From contig NZ_JACERN010000033.1 of NCBI RefSeq assembly GCF_013911085.1, forward strand, positions 186,001 to 250,000: a stretch of 64,000 nt of DNA, in the 5' to 3' direction. Positions 42,262 through 51,336 of this stretch are shown here, one piece after another. The translations under genes and the position numbers were made by a program. The notes under the pieces are model-generated. The model was not told where the DNA came from and ran no database searches. It saw nothing but the letters and a program-made list of their open reading frames with translations. Each line of letters begins with the position of its first letter. The stretch's first letter is position 1. The stretch comes from Aquitalea aquatica. GTDB lineage: Bacteria > Pseudomonadota > Gammaproteobacteria > Burkholderiales > Chromobacteriaceae.

Positions 42262-43527
42262 ATGACTACTAGCAGCGCTGCGCAAGCATGCGGCATCGAC
42301 TTCGGCACCTCAAACTCCACGGTAGGCTGGTTGCGCCCCGGCGCAGATACGCTGATTCCGCTGGAAGACGGCAAGATCACCCTGCCCTCGGTTGTTTTCT
42401 TCAACTATGAAGAAGACCACTCGGTGTTTGGCCGCAAGGCCTTGCTGGAATACACCGAAGGTTATGAAGGCCGGCTGATGCGCTCGCTGAAAAGCCTGCT
42501 GGGCAGCAGCCTGATCGACAGCCAGACCGAAGTACAAGGCCGGGCGCTGCCGTTTCGCCACCTGCTCACCCTGTTCATCCAGGAAGTGAAACAGCGCGCC
42601 GACCGCGCCGCTGGCCGCTCCTTCGAACAAGTGGTGCTGGGCCGCCCGGTATTCTTTGTCGACGACAACCCCAAGGCCGACGCGCTGGCGGAAGAAACCC
42701 TGGCGCAGATTGCCCGCCAGGTGGGCTTCAAGGAGATTTCCTTCCAGTTCGAGCCGCTGGCTGCCGCCTTCGATTACGAATCCTCCATCACCCGCGAAGA
42801 GCTGGTGCTGATCGTCGACATTGGCGGCGGCACTTCGGACTTTTCGCTGGTGCGCCTGTCGCCGGAACGCCGCGAACTGGACGACCGTCGTGCCGACATC
42901 CTAGCCACCGGCGGTGTGCACATTGGCGGTACGGACTTCGACAAGCAGCTGAGCCTGCACGGCGTGATGCCACTGTTCGGCTTCAAGAGCCGCCTGCGCA
43001 ACAATGCCGAAATGCCGTCGGCGCAGTACTTCAACCTCGCCACCTGGCACACCATCAACTTTGCCTACACCCGCAAGGCGTGGATGGATCTGCAGGATAT
43101 TCATCGCGACGTGGAAGACCCGCGCGCTTTCGACCGCCTGTTCAAGCTGATCCAGGAACGCGCCGGCCACTGGCTGGCCATGCAGGTGGAAGAAGCCAAG
43201 ATCGCCCTCTCCGGCAGCGACAACCATCGCCTGGACCTGGAGCTGATCGAGGACGGACTGTACGCCGAGCTGCTGCGCGAGCAGTTCAACCAGACCATCG
43301 ATGGCATGCTGGGGCAGATCGGCAAGACCATCGGCAGCCTGCTGGCTGATGCCGGCATCAGCGCCAGCCAGATCGACACCGTGTTCTTCACTGGCGGCTC
43401 CAGCGGCGTTCCCGCGCTGCGCCAATGCGTGCAGCAACTGCTGCCCAATGCCCACCATGTCGAGGGCAATCTGTTCGGCAGCATCGGCAGCGGCCTGGCC
43501 ATCGAAGCGAAAAAACGCTACGGCTGA
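42262..43527 (+). CDS. Hsp70-like ATPase, YegD type
   Basis: 421 residues from ATG 42262, which has GGGA at good spacing; ATG 42253 is an alternative. Phosphate-1 CGIDFGTSNSTVG, phosphate-2 LIVDIGGGTSDFSLV and adenosine motif FFTGGSSGVPALR show an intact actin/Hsp70 ATPase. The protein ends after the nucleotide domain, with no substrate-binding beta-sandwich or lid, which is the YegD pattern (DnaK is about 638 residues). Its clients are unknown. It follows the recombinase gene by about 130 bases and has its own terminator. Confidence 0.9.
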   Translation: MTTSSAAQACGIDFGTSNSTVGWLRPGADTLIPLEDGKITLPSVVFFNYEEDHSVFGRKALLEYTEGYEGRLMRSLKSLLGSSLIDSQTEVQGRALPFRHLLTLFIQEVKQRADRAAGRSFEQVVLGRPVFFVDDNPKADALAEETLAQIARQVGFKEISFQFEPLAAAFDYESSITREELVLIVDIGGGTSDFSLVRLSPERRELDDRRADILATGGVHIGGTDFDKQLSLHGVMPLFGFKSRLRNNAEMPSAQYFNLATWHTINFAYTRKAWMDLQDIHRDVEDPRAFDRLFKLIQERAGHWLAMQVEEAKIALSGSDNHRLDLELIEDGLYAELLREQFNQTIDGMLGQIGKTIGSLLADAGISASQIDTVFFTGGSSGVPALRQCVQQLLPNAHHVEGNLFGSIGSGLAIEAKKRYG

Positions 43528-43545
43528 TAACGGCTGGTGAATGCA

Positions 43546-43576
43546 AAAAGGGCTGCCCAAGTGGAGCAGCCCTTTG
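43546..43576. terminator. Intrinsic terminator after the Hsp70-like gene
   Basis: AAAGGGCTGC (43547-43556) pairs with GCAGCCCTTT (43566-43575) around a nine-base loop. It lies between convergent genes and may serve both. Confidence 0.8.
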
Positions 43577-43597
43577 ACAGATTAAGGTGTCGTGAAC

Positions 43598-43948
43598 TCA
43601 GCCTTGGCGCTTGCGCGGGGCTTTTTTTGTGGCCGCTGGCGGCAGGTCGAGATCAAACAGCATGCCGGTGCGCCCGGTCTGCGACTGGCAGGCAATCTGC
43701 AACGCACGGTTGATCGCTTCCTTCTTGCTCACCCCCCACCACTCGATCATCTTGTCCAGCGACTTCTGGGCATCGCGACTCAATTCCACCGTCACCGACA
43801 GCTCCTGCAAGCGGTTGCGGCGCTGTTCGCGGCTGCGGCGCTTGCGCTCGGCCACCGTCATGGCGCGCTCGCCCAGCGGCTTGCGTCCGGGCTTTTTCTG
43901 CACGCCGCCAATCAGGTCGAAAGTGTAGTGATCGCAGGGATCTTTCAT
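43598..43948 (-). CDS. Small basic regulator-like protein (116 aa)
   Basis: From ATG 43948 the product begins MKDPCDHYTFDLIGGVQKKP. It contains a strongly basic stretch (PGRKPLGERAMTVAERKRRSREQRRNRL), then ELSVTVELSRDAQKSLDKMIEWWGVSKKEAINRALQIA, where VTVELSRD and a strand-helix-helix order resemble a ribbon-helix-helix DNA-binding fold. The tail is again basic (TKKAPRKRQG). This layout suggests a small DNA-binding regulator, similar to CopG/plasmid copy-control type proteins, but the family name is not certain. It is a monocistronic minus-strand gene. Confidence 0.6.
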   Translation of the reverse strand: MKDPCDHYTFDLIGGVQKKPGRKPLGERAMTVAERKRRSREQRRNRLQELSVTVELSRDAQKSLDKMIEWWGVSKKEAINRALQIACQSQTGRTGMLFDLDLPPAATKKAPRKRQG

Positions 43949-44068
43949 GGATGGGTGACGGGTCACAATCAAGAGGGGCGCAAGAATACCACAAAGCCGC
44001 GCCAGATGGGGCATACAGACCTGTCACCGCATTAATTAGTCGCTCCGCATAACCTGCACCATTGCTGA

Positions 44069-44953
44069 TTACAGCGGATTGGCGCTGAAGGTATCGCACT
44101 GTGCGATATCCCCACCATCGAAGCCACGGCGGAACCAGCGCACGCGCTGCTCGCTGCTGCCATGGGTAAAGGAATCCGGCACCACCGCCTGCCCGGCAGA
44201 GCGCTGCAGGGTATCATCGCCGATCTTGGAAGCCGCATTCAGCGCTGATTCCAGATCACCCCCCTCAAGGATATGCCTTGCCTTGTCAGCATGGTTGCCC
44301 CACACCCCGGCAAAGCAGTCGGCCTGCAACTCCAGCCGCACCGACAGCGCATTGGCCTTGCGCTCGCTGGACTTGCGCCGCAAGGCATCCACCTTATCGG
44401 AAATACCCAGCAGGTTTTGCACATGGTGCCCCACCTCGTGCGCAATCACATAGGCCTCGGCAAACTCGCCAGGCGCACCCAGCTGCTGGTTCAGCGTGCG
44501 GTAGAAAGCCAGATCGATATACACCTTGCGGTCGGCCGGACAATAAAACGGCCCCATGGCTGACTGGCCCTGACCGCAGGCAGTCGGCGTGCTATTGCTG
44601 AACAGCACCAGCTTGGGCTGCTGGTAGCTGGCTCCGCGCTGCTGGAAAATCTGCCCCCATACATCCTCGGTATCCGCCAGCACTACCCGCACCAGCTTGG
44701 CCTCGCGCTCCTCTTCCGCCGAATGCACCTTGGGCTGCTGCGGCTGGGTCTGCACTTGCTGATGGCCACCACCACTGAGTGCCGAAATCACCTGCAGCGG
44801 GTTGGCACCAAACACCAGCCAGGCCACCAGGCCGATGGCAATCGTTCCCAGACCGATTCCGCCGCCACCCAGCCTGAATCCGGGCAAGCCACCACCGCCC
44901 TCATCGCGGCGATCTTCAACATTGTCACTTTCACGGTTGCCATCCCAACGCAT
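44069..44953 (-). CDS. ypfJ: YpfJ-type neutral zinc metallopeptidase
   Basis: 294 residues with a glycine-rich N-terminus (DEGGGGLPGFRLGGGGIG), a single membrane helix (about 33-51) and the family zinc site in YVIAHEVGHHVQNLLG. SMGPFYCPADRKVYIDLAFY-type sequence (seen as GPFYCPADRKVYIDL) and ELQADCFAGVWG support the assignment. It is anchored in the inner membrane with a periplasmic catalytic part by inference. Natural substrates are not known. It follows pgpA by 21 bases. Confidence 0.93.
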   Translation of the reverse strand: MRWDGNRESDNVEDRRDEGGGGLPGFRLGGGGIGLGTIAIGLVAWLVFGANPLQVISALSGGGHQQVQTQPQQPKVHSAEEEREAKLVRVVLADTEDVWGQIFQQRGASYQQPKLVLFSNSTPTACGQGQSAMGPFYCPADRKVYIDLAFYRTLNQQLGAPGEFAEAYVIAHEVGHHVQNLLGISDKVDALRRKSSERKANALSVRLELQADCFAGVWGNHADKARHILEGGDLESALNAASKIGDDTLQRSAGQAVVPDSFTHGSSEQRVRWFRRGFDGGDIAQCDTFSANPL

Positions 44954-44974
44954 GCCAGCTCTCCCTTTATCAAA

Positions 44975-45490
44975 TCAGGCCGGCAGATAGCCAGCCAGCA
45001 GCGCCTGCACCAGCAAGGCGAACAGCGCCGCGATGATGTCATCCAGCATCACACCAAAGCCGCCATGTACCCGGCGGTCAAACCAGCCGATTGGCCAGGG
45101 CTTCACAATATCAAACAGGCGGAACAGGGCAAAGGCCAGCAGCCAACCAGCCCAACTGGCCGGCGCCCAGGCCAGCACCAGCAGCATGGCCACCACCTCG
45201 TCCCACACGATGCCGCCATAATCGTGCACTCCCAGTGCATCACCCGTTACCTGACACACCCACACCCCCAGCACAAACAAGGGCAGGCACAGCAAGGTCA
45301 ACCCCAGACTACCCATTCCCAGTGCATGCAACAGGAAAAACAAGGGGTAAGCCACCAGCGTGCCCCAGGTTCCCGGAGCCTGGCGCGCCAGACCGCTGCC
45401 AAAACCGAAAGCCAGCAAATGCGCCGGGTGACGGGTAAGAAAAGCCCAGTCCGGACGAAATGCCGGCGCCTGTTTATGCGAAGTGATCAT
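44975..45490 (-). CDS. pgpA: Phosphatidylglycerophosphatase A
   Basis: 171 residues from ATG 45490 (MITSHKQAPAFRPDWAFLTRHP); it overlaps thiL by 17 bases. GSGLARQAPGTWGTLVA, HDYGGIVWDEVVAMLLV and FRLFDIVKPWPIGWFDRRVHGGFGVMLDDIIA (seen as RLFDIVKPWPI and GGFGVMLDDI) are the PgpA family blocks with several membrane helices. It dephosphorylates phosphatidylglycerophosphate to phosphatidylglycerol. The thiL-pgpA order is the common one in proteobacteria. Confidence 0.96.
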   Translation of the reverse strand: MITSHKQAPAFRPDWAFLTRHPAHLLAFGFGSGLARQAPGTWGTLVAYPLFFLLHALGMGSLGLTLLCLPLFVLGVWVCQVTGDALGVHDYGGIVWDEVVAMLLVLAWAPASWAGWLLAFALFRLFDIVKPWPIGWFDRRVHGGFGVMLDDIIAALFALLVQALLAGYLPA

Positions 45491-46430
45491 AACCTGCCTT
45501 GTCCAATGCAATTGCCTGGCCGGTGGCATCCAGCAAACGTGCGCCACTGCCCGCCACGATACGGCCGATACGTGTCACCCGGCAGCCCGCCTGCGCCGCC
45601 GCAGCCAACACCGCCTGCCGTGCCGCCAGTGGCGCGGTGAAGCACAATTCGTAATCATCGCCACCAGCCGCCAGAAACTCCAGCCAGCGCGGTCGCTCCG
45701 CCTCCAGTGGCGGCAAGGATGGCAGGCTGTCAGCCCAGATTTCCGCCGCCACGCCCGAGGCTGCCAGGATATGCCCGAGATCTGCCAGCAGTCCGTCTGA
45801 CACATCAGCTGCCGCATGCGCCACACCCAGCAAGGCCTGACCCAGCTCCAGCCGTGGCACCGGGAAATCCAGCCGGCACTGGCAGGCTGCCAACACATCA
45901 TCCGACAAGCCAGCAGCTGGCAGCCGTCCCAGCCGCTGCGCCACCGCCAGTGCTCCCAGGCCCAGTTCGCCACTAACCCAGACATCATCCCCCTCCCGCG
46001 CCGCATCACGCCGCAGCGCCTGGCCTTGCGGGGTTTCACCCATGATGGTGATGGACAGGGTCAACGGCCCACGGGTGGTATCCCCGCCAGCCAGCTCCAC
46101 GCCATACTGCTCGGCCAAGGCGAACAGCCCACAGCTGAAACCCTGCGCCCAGGCTTCATCCACCTCGGGCAGGGCCAGCGCCAGAAAAGCCCAGCGCGGG
46201 CGGGCACCCATGGCAGCCATGTCGGACAGATTGACCGCCAGCGTCTTGTGCCCCAGCGCTTGCGGGCTGACATCGGCAAAAAAATGTCGTCCTTCCACCA
46301 GCATGTCTACCGACACATGCAGCTCCTGCCCCGGAGTGGGACGCAGGATGGCGGCATCGTCACCCACGCCCAGCACGGCGGAAGGAGCCGGGCGGGTGAA
46401 GTAGTGGCGGATCAGTTCAAATTCGTTCAT
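45474..46430 (-). CDS. thiL: Thiamine-monophosphate kinase
   Basis: 318 residues starting MNEFELIRHYFTRPAPSAVLGVGDDAA. The ATP/Mg loops VGDDAAIL, VSVDMLVEGRHF and VNLSDMAAMGARP, and later GGDTTRGPL and ADVSDGLLADLGH, are typical of ThiL. It phosphorylates thiamine phosphate to thiamine diphosphate. It overlaps pgpA and follows nusB, from which it is separated by a terminator-like hairpin. Confidence 0.97.
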   Translation of the reverse strand: MNEFELIRHYFTRPAPSAVLGVGDDAAILRPTPGQELHVSVDMLVEGRHFFADVSPQALGHKTLAVNLSDMAAMGARPRWAFLALALPEVDEAWAQGFSCGLFALAEQYGVELAGGDTTRGPLTLSITIMGETPQGQALRRDAAREGDDVWVSGELGLGALAVAQRLGRLPAAGLSDDVLAACQCRLDFPVPRLELGQALLGVAHAAADVSDGLLADLGHILAASGVAAEIWADSLPSLPPLEAERPRWLEFLAAGGDDYELCFTAPLAARQAVLAAAAQAGCRVTRIGRIVAGSGARLLDATGQAIALDKAGYDHFA

Positions 46431-46452
46431 CGCGTCAACTCCGGGCCCTCAT

Positions 46453-46480
46453 GCAAAAACACCCGCCGTAGCGGGTGTTG
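46453..46480 (-). terminator. Probable terminator between nusB and thiL
   Basis: AACACCCGC (46458-46466) pairs with GCGGGTGTT (46471-46479) around a four-base loop; on the minus strand TTTGCAT follows, giving five T residues counting the stem end. It lies 19 bases after the nusB stop. Confidence 0.7.
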
Positions 46481-46498
46481 ATCGGTTCAGTGCCAGGC

Positions 46499-46945
46499 TC
46501 AGCCCTGACGACGCGAACGCTGCGAGGCAACCTCGTCGGCGCGTACATCGGCAGCCAGCTTGTCCAGCACGCCGTTGACGAATTTGTGGCCGTCAGTACC
46601 ACCGAAAGTCTTGGTGATCTCGATGGCTTCATTGATGATCACCGGGTACGGCGTTTCCGGGTGCTGGGTCAGTTCCAGCGCCGCCATCAGCAGCACGGCA
46701 CGTTCCACCGGGCTGACTTCTTCTTCGTTGCGCTCGTAGTAGGGACGAATGCGACCGGACAGCACGGCAACGTCTTTCAGTACACCGTACAGCACGGCGC
46801 GAAACAGGGTTTCGTCCGCCTTGGCGAAGTATTCGTTTTCGCGCAGGTGTTTTTCAATCAGCGAAGCCGGACGATCCGGATTCAATTCCCATTCATAGAT
46901 GCCCTGAACGGCAAATTCGCGGGCACGGCGACGGGCGGTTTTCAT
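46499..46945 (-). CDS. nusB: Transcription antitermination protein NusB
   Basis: 148 residues, all-helical, with RRAREFAVQGIYEWEL at the N-terminus and PYPVIINEAIEITKTFGGTDGHKFVNGVLDKLA near the C-terminus (the block GGTDGHKFVNGVLDKLA is diagnostic). NusB binds boxA RNA with S10 to prevent early termination in rRNA operons. It follows ribH by about 50 bases, the common ribH-nusB-thiL-pgpA order. Confidence 0.97.
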   Translation of the reverse strand: MKTARRRAREFAVQGIYEWELNPDRPASLIEKHLRENEYFAKADETLFRAVLYGVLKDVAVLSGRIRPYYERNEEEVSPVERAVLLMAALELTQHPETPYPVIINEAIEITKTFGGTDGHKFVNGVLDKLAADVRADEVASQRSRRQG

Positions 46946-46994
46946 GTCGGTTTCCTAAAAAGAACAAGTGAGCGGCATCATCCCCAAGGGATGA

Positions 46995-47462
46995 TCAACC
47001 GCGCAGCGTTTTATGCAGATTGGCCATTTCCACCGCAACGCGTGCTGCGTCACGGCCTTTTTCCAGCATGCGCACTTCGGCTTGCTCGTCGTTCTCGGTG
47101 GTGAGGATGGCGTTGGCAATGGGGATGTCAAAATCCAGACCCACGCGGGTGACACCGGCGCCGGACTCATTGGAAACCAGCTCAAAGTGGTAGGTTTCGC
47201 CACGGATGATGGCACCCAGCGCCACCAGCGCATCGAACTTGCCGCTCTTGGCCATGGTTTGCAGCACCAGCGGCACTTCCAGCGCCCCCGGCACGGTAGC
47301 CAGCACCACGTCATCCGCGGCCACACCCAGCACCTTCAGCTCGGCCAGGCAGGCGTCGCGCAGCCCGTGGCACACTTCCTCGGTAAAACGCGCCTGGACG
47401 ATGCCGACCTTGAGGCCGCGACCGTTAAAATCGGAAGAAATGCGCTGGATAGCTTCAAGCAT
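46995..47462 (-). CDS. ribH: 6,7-dimethyl-8-ribityllumazine synthase
   Basis: 155 residues with [59 protein letters not shown] (seen as VPGALEVPL and [12 protein letters not shown]) and [25 protein letters not shown]; the catalytic histidine lies in GETYHFE. It forms lumazine from ribityl-aminouracil and dihydroxybutanone phosphate. It lies between ribBA and nusB on the minus strand, supplying the substrate of RibE. Confidence 0.97.
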   Translation of the reverse strand: MLEAIQRISSDFNGRGLKVGIVQARFTEEVCHGLRDACLAELKVLGVAADDVVLATVPGALEVPLVLQTMAKSGKFDALVALGAIIRGETYHFELVSNESGAGVTRVGLDFDIPIANAILTTENDEQAEVRMLEKGRDAARVAVEMANLHKTLRG

Positions 47463-47557
47463 GGGAGTCCTCGCTGCTGAAATTCGGATCAGATAAGCCC
47501 CTGCGCGACCGGCAACTACCGGCCCCCAGGGGGAGTCATGACGGAAAACCGGCTATT

Positions 47558-48664
47558 TTAACCGATTTCGATATGAAAGTGTTCCGGCTGGCAAAAGCCG
47601 GTGACTTCAAGATTAAAACCAGCCATCGACGGTACGTTCAGCGGTGGCGACATCAGCTTCATCTTGCCCACACCCAGCGCCTTGAGCATTTGCGCACCGA
47701 CGCCGAAGGTTTTGCCGTCCCACGGCGAGCGCTTCACATTCTGTCCCAGCGCACGTTGCAGCAGATCATCGCCGGTTTCATCGCGATACAGCAGGATAAC
47801 CACGCCCTTGCCGGCTTCATCGATGGCTTCCAGCGCACCCGGCACGGTCCAGGAGTGCGGGCGCGAAGTCGGGTCCAGCACATCCATGATGGACAGCGGC
47901 TCATGCACGCGCACCAGCGTTTCCTCCGCCTCATCCAGCTGGCCCTTGACCAGAGCCAGATGGGTTTCGCGGGTGGTGACATCACGGAAGACATGCAGCT
48001 CGAACGCGCCAAACGGGGTTTCCACCGGGCGCTGGCCCACTTCTTCCACCAGCGATTCGGTACGGCTGCGGTAGTGGATCAGATCGGCAATGGTACCCAC
48101 CTTCAGGCCGTGGGTCTTGGCGAACTCCAGCAGCTCCGGCATGCGCGCCATGGTGCCGTCGTCGTTCATGATTTCGCAGATCACCCCGGCCGGCTCCAGC
48201 CCGGCCAGCATCGGCAGATCGCAAGCCGCTTCGGTATGACCGGCACGGATCAACACGCCGCCATTCTGCGCCTTGAGCGGGAAAATATGGCCGGGCTGCA
48301 CCAGATCGCTGGCCTTGGCGTTACGTGCCACCGCCGCCTGTACGGTCTTGGCACGGTCGGCAGCGGAGATGCCGGTGGTGACGCCCTCGGCGGCTTCGAT
48401 GGACACGGTGAAATTGGTACCAAAAGAGGTGCCGTTATTGGCCGCCATCATCGGCAGCTCCAGCAGCTTGCAGCGCTGCTCGGTCAGGGTCAGGCAGATC
48501 AGGCCACGCGCATGCTTGGCCATGAAATTGATGGCTTCAGGCGTGACGAACTCGGCCGCCATCACGATATCACCTTCGTTTTCGCGATCTTCCGCATCAG
48601 CCAGCACCACCATTTTGCCGGCCTTGATGTCGGCAATGATGTCCTGCACCGGAGAAATAACCAT
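47558..48664 (-). CDS. ribBA: RibBA-type protein: DHBP synthase with degenerate GTP cyclohydrolase II domain
   Basis: 368 residues. The N-terminal 200 residues are a complete DHBP synthase: DAEDRENEGDIVMAAE metal/substrate loop, FGTNFTVSIEAAEGVTTGISAADRA and RAGHTEAACDLP. This half makes dihydroxybutanone phosphate from ribulose-5-phosphate. The C-terminal 165 residues keep the GTP cyclohydrolase II fold start (ETHLALVKG, LVRVHEP), but where active enzymes have a cysteine-rich GDVFGSxRCDCG zinc loop this one reads EPLSIMDVLDPTSRPHSW with no cysteine. That half is probably inactive, so a separate ribA should exist elsewhere. It lies between ribE and ribH. Confidence 0.93.
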   Translation of the reverse strand: MVISPVQDIIADIKAGKMVVLADAEDRENEGDIVMAAEFVTPEAINFMAKHARGLICLTLTEQRCKLLELPMMAANNGTSFGTNFTVSIEAAEGVTTGISAADRAKTVQAAVARNAKASDLVQPGHIFPLKAQNGGVLIRAGHTEAACDLPMLAGLEPAGVICEIMNDDGTMARMPELLEFAKTHGLKVGTIADLIHYRSRTESLVEEVGQRPVETPFGAFELHVFRDVTTRETHLALVKGQLDEAEETLVRVHEPLSIMDVLDPTSRPHSWTVPGALEAIDEAGKGVVILLYRDETGDDLLQRALGQNVKRSPWDGKTFGVGAQMLKALGVGKMKLMSPPLNVPSMAGFNLEVTGFCQPEHFHIEIG

Positions 48665-48831
48665 TTGCTACATCCTTTATATAGAGGCGCTGCGCGGCTG
48701 GGCCGGGCAGACTGCGAATTCTGACGGCTGGCGGTAACCCTGCCCAGACCGTGAACGGGGCATCCGCCCCGCGCTGTATTTTCACAACATGGAGGCAATC
48801 GGCACCCTATCAAGCCGATTCGCCATTTTTT

Positions 48832-49455
48832 TCAGGCCAATCCCGCGCCATGGCGCTGTGCCAGCACCCGCTCCACGGTATCGACAATGGCCTGGGTTTG
48901 CGGATCGACCTCGATATTGATGGCGTCGCCCACCTGGCGGAACTGGATGATGGTGCGCTCCAGCGTTTCCGGAATCAGGTGCACGCAAAAACGGCTGCCT
49001 TCGACGCTGCCAATGGTCAGACTGCAGCCATCAATACCGATATAGCCCTTGGCAAACAGATATTTGCCGAACTCTGCCGGCAGCGTGAACCACACCGTGC
49101 AATTGTTCGGTGTACGGATCACCTCATCCACCCGAGCCAGGCAGATGATGTGGCCGGACATGGCATGACCACCGATTTCGTCGCCAAACTTCGCCGCCCG
49201 CTCCACATTGACCTTATCGCCCACTTGCAGCCCACCCAGATTGGTCAGGCGCAGGGTTTCGGCCATCAGATCGAAAGCCACCCGGTCGTCCTGCACCTCG
49301 GTCACCGTCAGGCAGCAGCCGTTGTGAGCAATCGACGCACCCAGTTCGATGCCACCCAGCATGGATGGCGGCAGCCGCAGCACATGGCGACGGAAATCCT
49401 GTTTTTCCTCGATGGCCACCACCTCGGCCATACCCTGCACGATACCGGTAAACAT
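48832..49455 (-). CDS. ribE: Riboflavin synthase, alpha chain
   Basis: 207 residues from ATG 49455 (MFTGIVQGMAEVVAIEEKQD), the obligatory N-terminus of the family; upstream in-frame sequence is alanine-rich and rejected. Two lumazine-binding repeats are visible, the second near GHAMSGHIICLARVDEV, with NGCCLTV and DGCSLTI as paired motifs. It dismutates two lumazines to riboflavin and a pyrimidine. It heads the ribE-ribBA-ribH-nusB direction. No FMN riboswitch pattern was found before it or ribBA. Confidence 0.96.
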   Translation of the reverse strand: MFTGIVQGMAEVVAIEEKQDFRRHVLRLPPSMLGGIELGASIAHNGCCLTVTEVQDDRVAFDLMAETLRLTNLGGLQVGDKVNVERAAKFGDEIGGHAMSGHIICLARVDEVIRTPNNCTVWFTLPAEFGKYLFAKGYIGIDGCSLTIGSVEGSRFCVHLIPETLERTIIQFRQVGDAINIEVDPQTQAIVDTVERVLAQRHGAGLA

Positions 49456-49709
49456 GCTTGCTCCTGTTCTGGCCCGCCCGGCCGCCGCGGCAGCCGACAA
49501 AACACTCATGATAACCAAATCGCCGCCCAGTGCCGACCCGCTTTCAAGCCTTGGTACAAGACCCAGTCACAACAGCAAAGCTATCTTGCTGATGTCAAAA
49601 GAAAAGCTTTTGTCAAAACGACGGCAGAAATTTGCTGCCTGCGAGGTTTTGTTGCGCGCCGCTATCCTGTAAAATCACCGCCTTCTTAAGTCAAGCCTGT
49701 TCCTACTCC

Positions 49710-51320
49710 ATGTCCGCAGAATTATCCCGCATTGCCGAGGAAGTGGCGCGCCGCCGCACCTTCGCCATTATTTCCCACCCTGACGCCGGTAAAACCACGC
49801 TAACCGAAAAGCTGCTGCTATTTTCGGGCGCCATTCAGATGGCCGGCACGGTAAAAGGCAAAAAGGGCGGCAAGTTTGCCACTTCGGACTGGATGGAAAT
49901 CGAAAAGCAGCGCGGCATTTCCGTGGCGTCCTCGGTGATGCAGTTCGATTACCGCGAACACACGGTCAACCTGCTGGACACCCCGGGTCACCAGGACTTC
50001 TCGGAAGATACCTATCGCGTGCTCACCGCCGTGGACAGCGCCCTGATGGTGATCGACGCCGCCAAGGGCGTGGAAGAGCAGACCATCAAGCTGCTGAACG
50101 TCTGCCGCCTGCGCAACACGCCCATCGTCACCTTCATGAACAAGTACGACCGTGAAGTGCGCGATTCGCTGGAATTGCTGGACGAAGTGGAAAACGTGCT
50201 GAAGATCCGCTGCGCGCCAATCACCTGGCCTATCGGCATGGGCAAGACCTTCCGTGGCGTGTACAGCCTGCTGAGCGATGAGGTCATCCTGTTCGAAGCC
50301 GGCAGCGAAAAGCTGATCACTGACATCGAAGTGATCAAGGGCATCGACAATCCGCGCCTGGACGAGCTGTTTCCGCTGGAAATGGACAATCTGCGCATGG
50401 AGATCGAACTGGTCAAGGGTGCTTCCAATGAATGGAATCTGGAAGAATTCCTGGCCGGTGAACTCACCCCGGTATTCTTCGGCTCGGCCATCAATAACTT
50501 TGGCGTGCGCGAGATTCTGGATGCTCTGATCAACTGGGCACCGGCACCGCAACTGCGTGATGCCACCGTGCGTGACGTGGCCCCGACCGAGGGCAAGTTC
50601 TCCGGCTTCGTGTTCAAGATCCAGGCCAATATGGACCCCAAACACCGCGACCGCATTGCCTTCCTGCGCGTGTGCTCCGGCCAGTTTGAACGCGGCATGA
50701 AGATGAAACATCTGCGGCTGAACCGGGAAATCTCGGCCTCCAGCGTGGTGACCTTCATGTCGCACGACCGTGAAATCGTGGAAGAAGCCTTTGCCGGCGA
50801 CATCATCGGCATCCCGAACCACGGCAATATCCAGATTGGCGACAGCTTTTCCTCGGGCGAAGAACTGGCCTTTACCGGCATTCCCTTCTTTGCGCCGGAG
50901 CTGTTCCGCTCGGTACGCATCAAGAACCCGCTCAAGCTGAAGCAGCTGCAAAAGGGTCTGCAACAACTGGGCGAAGAAGGCGCGGTACAGGTATTCAAGC
51001 CGCACAGCGGCGGCGACCTCATTCTGGGCGCGGTCGGCGTACTGCAGTACGAAGTGGTGGCCAGCCGCCTGGCCGCCGAGTACGGCGTGGATGCCATGTT
51101 CGAATCCGCCAGTATCTGGTCGGCGCGCTGGTTTACCTGCGACGACCGCAAAAAGCTGGACGAATTCATCAAGACCCTGCAGATGAACATCGCCACCGAT
51201 GCCGGTGGCAATCTGGCCTACCTCGCCCCCAATCGCGTCAACCTGCAACTGACGCAGGAGCGCTGGCCGGACATCGTGTTCCACGAAACCCGTGAGCACG
51301 CCGTCAAGCTGAACGACTAG
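49710..51320 (+). CDS. prfC: Peptide chain release factor 3
   Basis: 536 residues from ATG 49710 ([20 protein letters not shown]); upstream open frame is not used. Translational GTPase motifs are [10 protein letters not shown] (G1), DTPGHQDF (G3) and NKYDRE (G4), with the RF3-type [14 protein letters not shown] switch. RF3 removes RF1 and RF2 from ribosomes after termination. It is divergent from ribE and followed 16 bases later by the MscS-like gene. Confidence 0.97.
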   Translation: MSAELSRIAEEVARRRTFAIISHPDAGKTTLTEKLLLFSGAIQMAGTVKGKKGGKFATSDWMEIEKQRGISVASSVMQFDYREHTVNLLDTPGHQDFSEDTYRVLTAVDSALMVIDAAKGVEEQTIKLLNVCRLRNTPIVTFMNKYDREVRDSLELLDEVENVLKIRCAPITWPIGMGKTFRGVYSLLSDEVILFEAGSEKLITDIEVIKGIDNPRLDELFPLEMDNLRMEIELVKGASNEWNLEEFLAGELTPVFFGSAINNFGVREILDALINWAPAPQLRDATVRDVAPTEGKFSGFVFKIQANMDPKHRDRIAFLRVCSGQFERGMKMKHLRLNREISASSVVTFMSHDREIVEEAFAGDIIGIPNHGNIQIGDSFSSGEELAFTGIPFFAPELFRSVRIKNPLKLKQLQKGLQQLGEEGAVQVFKPHSGGDLILGAVGVLQYEVVASRLAAEYGVDAMFESASIWSARWFTCDDRKKLDEFIKTLQMNIATDAGGNLAYLAPNRVNLQLTQERWPDIVFHETREHAVKLND

Positions 51321-51336
51321 AAAGGCCACTGCCACC

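Noticed and set aside
48665-48831. Possible FMN riboswitch before ribBA
   Set aside because: The conserved riboswitch core segments are absent on both strands; only a short GGGGC hairpin is visible. The region before ribE (49456-49709) is also negative.
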